Source: a virus. From it: a stretch of 28,181 nt of DNA. The DNA lies in IMG/VR virus record IMGVR_UViG_3300042691_033664, positions 1-28,181 of that record; one strand, given 5' to 3'. Below the pieces are notes generated by a model. It ran no database searches, was not told where the DNA came from, and saw only the letters and a list, made by a program, of their open reading frames with translations. Positions 26,686 to 28,181 of the stretch are shown here, piece by piece (the first letter of the stretch is position 1; each line of letters begins with the position of its first letter). The position numbers and the translations under genes were made by a program.

Positions 26686-27245
26686 CTTCTCTTTCCTCTA
26701 CTTGTTGTTTGTAGTACTTCCAATCCATTCTGATTTTTCCTAATAAAGTTCCAGCCAGCAGCAATGGACTTTACTTTATTAGTAGCAAAGTCTCTGATGT
26801 CAAAGGTCTTATCCTTTAACTCAGTAACAGTTCTATTATCTCGCGTAGCCCATACCTTAACCTTATCGCCGTCTAATTCCCATAGGATAGAGTGCGCTGG
26901 CTTACGTGGTAGTTGATTAGATAGACCTATGGCTAACATCATTTGATGTTTGCATATGGGACTGTACTCAATACCTTCATTGAGTAACCATTCACTAAGG
27001 GATACTTGCTCAGTCCAACTACCGCAAGTGCATGAGGTTTGACAAGTGATGTACTCCTTAGCTATGGATTGACAAAGGTATATGTTCTTAGCATGAGTCT
27101 CAGTGAATTGATACTGTTGCTGCCAACCCATGGGTAAGCGAGTACGAAACTCTATGTGTGCTGAGAGTAAAGCACCCAAGGTCATTACACCCCCTGCTCG
27201 TTTAACATTGGTAGGTGTAGTCAGTAGAGGGTGTAGTTCAGTCAT
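26682..27245 (-). CDS. SWIM-type zinc-finger protein
   Basis: 187 residues from ATG 27245 (MTELHPLLTTPTNVK), with GGGAG upstream; a GTG at 27254 is in frame. The SWIM motif CxC...CxH is present as CTC (C72, C74) and ICKH (C98, H100), with a helix between them. The C-terminal half is basic with KVKVWATRDNRTVTELKDKT and a GKRR end. Second SWIM protein in the window. Its ATG shares a base with the TGA of the membrane peptide upstream (TGATG), and its stop overlaps the NTP-PPase-like ATG. Confidence 0.65.
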   Translation of the reverse strand: MTELHPLLTTPTNVKRAGGVMTLGALLSAHIEFRTRLPMGWQQQYQFTETHAKNIYLCQSIAKEYITCQTSCTCGSWTEQVSLSEWLLNEGIEYSPICKHQMMLAIGLSNQLPRKPAHSILWELDGDKVKVWATRDNRTVTELKDKTFDIRDFATNKVKSIAAGWNFIRKNQNGLEVLQTTSRGKRR

Positions 27246-27364
27246 CACTTCCACTCCCTACGGCTATCATATACAGTCAATGCAATCACAGCTAACCCTA
27301 GTGGTGGATTAAAGGGAATTAGGATTACTCCTACGGTTAACGCAATTTTGTGTCCTTGTGTCAT
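27245..27364 (-). CDS. 39-residue predicted membrane peptide
   Basis: MTQGHKIALTVGVILIPFNP, then PLGLAVIALTVYDSRREWK. Two short hydrophobic segments split by FNPP form a helical hairpin, with a charged C-terminus (YDSRREWK). Coupled to the SWIM gene (TGATG). Unknown role; membrane-associated early peptide. Confidence 0.5.
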   Translation of the reverse strand: MTQGHKIALTVGVILIPFNPPLGLAVIALTVYDSRREWK

Positions 27365-27394
27365 TACTTTAATACTTCCTTATTCCATTAATAT

Positions 27395-27420
27395 CTATCC
27401 CCTAGCGTAGCTAGAGATAG
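27395..27420. repeat. GCGTAGC element 20, fully paired
   Basis: CTATC-CCC-TAGC-GTA-GCTA-GA-GATAG: CTATC pairs with GATAG and TAGC with GCTA, leaving the loop GTA. It is the clearest example of the family's fold. Located 31 nt upstream of the minus ATG at 27364. Confidence 0.7.
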
Positions 27421-27492
27421 ACTTGTTTCCAGTATTCGGACTCAAAGGGATGCCTGCGGCGCTGGACTCACTTCACAGAACTCGCTAGTAAA

Positions 27493-27505
27493 GACGCTAC
27501 GCTAT
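27493..27505. repeat. GCGTAGCG element in reverse orientation
   Basis: GACGCTACGCTAT, the complement of ATAGCGTAGCGTC; the only copy I saw in this orientation. A stretch of seven A follows 5 nt later. Confidence 0.5.
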
Positions 27506-27520
27506 TGGGAAAAAAAGGGA

Positions 27521-27579
27521 GCTATCCTCACAGAACACTCCCATAAAGTCACTACGTTATGGAGTGGGCTTTAGATAGC
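27521..27579 (-). terminator. two-tier stem-loop after the SSB-like gene
   Basis: GCTATC/GATAGC enclose ACTCC-C-ATAA/TTAT-GGAGT (9 bp with one bulge). It begins 16 nt beyond the stop at 27595 on the minus strand. The stem could stop or protect the upstream transcript; the minus strand reaches a run of seven T only about 13 nt after the stem (27510-27516), so termination is possible but loose. Confidence 0.45.
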
Positions 27580-27594
27580 CACACCCCTATAACA

Positions 27595-28179
27595 TTAGAA
27601 CACTTCGTTATCAGCGCCAAAGACCTTGACCTTAACTGGCTCACTACGAACACCAGTCTGAGCTAAGATGCCCTGAAGAAAGTCGTGAGCGCCACCAACA
27701 AACACTGTTGTATAGATCTTGCCTTTAGAGCCACTAATACTTAGAGAGCCAGTAGCAAAGATGTGTTGCCCTGCTAAGTAAGGGAATAAGCTAGAAGACT
27801 TGCCCTTGCCATTCTCATCAGCATTAGCACTGATGTTGAAGAACACGCTCTCTGACTGAGTGTAGCTACCATCTTCTAACTTTTTAGAGCCAGTCTTTTC
27901 AACTGCAAACTTCATGCGATGTACGCTTTGACCATTGCGGTTAGGCTTAGAAGCATAGACCTCAAACAAAGGAGTACCATCTTTCTTAGTAGCTGGTAGA
28001 GCTTTACCAAAGAGAGTTACCTTGTTAAAATGTTTGTGCGCTGTGTGCTGATAGACATTGTGTGCGCGAATCTTGATGTATGGATGATAGACATTGTAAT
28101 CACCCTTGATATCACCCATTTCTAGGTCGCCATCAATATCGAACAACTGTCCTTCCTGAGCTTGAGAGATGACTACTGT
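27595..28179 (-). CDS. single-stranded DNA-binding-like protein, 5' end outside the window
   Basis: The frame runs off the right edge (codons before 28146 read TVVISQAQEGQ, and 28146 is TTG, not a good start), so at least 195 residues with the N-terminus missing. The order KVTLFGKALP, RMKFAVEKTG, SVFFNISANADENGKG, PYLAGQHIFATGSLSISGSK and GKIYTTVFV follows the OB-fold strands of SSB: a basic strand, an aromatic strand, the 'YLxxGQxxxxxGxL' turn and 'GKxYTxVxV'. The expected acidic tail is weak (FGADNEVF). An SSB would fit the replication set. Confidence 0.5.
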   Translation of the reverse strand, partial: TVVISQAQEGQLFDIDGDLEMGDIKGDYNVYHPYIKIRAHNVYQHTAHKHFNKVTLFGKALPATKKDGTPLFEVYASKPNRNGQSVHRMKFAVEKTGSKKLEDGSYTQSESVFFNISANADENGKGKSSSLFPYLAGQHIFATGSLSISGSKGKIYTTVFVGGAHDFLQGILAQTGVRSEPVKVKVFGADNEVF

Positions 28180-28181
28180 AC

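Overview
The window looks like part of the genome of a tailed phage (Caudoviricetes) infecting a cyanobacterium, most likely a filamentous one. It holds a capsid/appendage gene block, phage-type replication and nucleotide-metabolism genes, dense packing with ATGA and TGATG overlaps, and many tiny unknown ORFs. The cyanobacterial host is inferred from two features. One is a set of isolated sequences that closely resemble cyanobacterial CRISPR repeats (ending GGGATTGAAAC on the minus strand). The other is a family of intergenic elements with a GCGTAGCG core, a word that to my memory is common in intergenic repeats of Nostoc-like cyanobacteria. I noticed no HIP1 octamer (GCGATCGC) while reading. 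Both ends of the window cut through genes: the capsid gene at the left and an SSB-like gene at the right.

Layout. (1) 1-13242, plus strand: virion genes. These are the major capsid protein, an N4 gp49-family protein, several unknown structural proteins, two tandem helix-hairpin-helix paralogues, a probable head-tail connector, a beta-helix tail spike, a 500-aa proline- and cysteine-rich appendage protein, a SWIM zinc-finger protein and a chain of tail-fibre genes. Small minus-strand genes sit between almost every pair of virion genes. Each starts back-to-back with the next plus gene and runs tail-to-tail into the previous one. The largest minus cluster (4437-6071) has seven overlapping genes. 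(2) 13162-17145, minus strand: primase, XRE regulator, MazG-type pyrophosphohydrolase, a DUF932-like protein and unknowns. (3) 17186-18540, plus strand: a possible virion protein and a Dps-like ferritin with all four ferroxidase ligands. (4) 18524-20834, minus strand: a small-gene operon that begins with a RecB-like PD-(D/E)XK nuclease and includes a ribbon-helix-helix protein and a gene remnant. (5) 20835-22112: a 1.3-kb non-coding block with an odd tRNA-Leu-like gene and solitary CRISPR-repeat-like units. (6) 22113-28179, minus strand: unknown early proteins, a small lipoprotein, a second NTP-pyrophosphohydrolase-like protein, a second SWIM protein and an SSB-like protein. A second non-coding block at 24451-25052 carries another perfect copy of the CRISPR-repeat-like unit.

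How it may work together. The plus block builds the particle; the minus block copies and repairs DNA and adjusts nucleotide pools. About twenty short hairpin elements with a conserved C-GTA-G core separate transcription units on both strands and probably serve as a genome-wide regulatory or RNA-processing signal. The most exciting candidate system is the set of solitary CRISPR-repeat mimics. One lies 5 nt downstream of the tRNA 3' end, so tRNA 3' processing could release it as a small RNA. This arrangement fits RNA anti-CRISPRs that imitate host CRISPR repeats; the function is inferred, the repeats themselves are seen directly.
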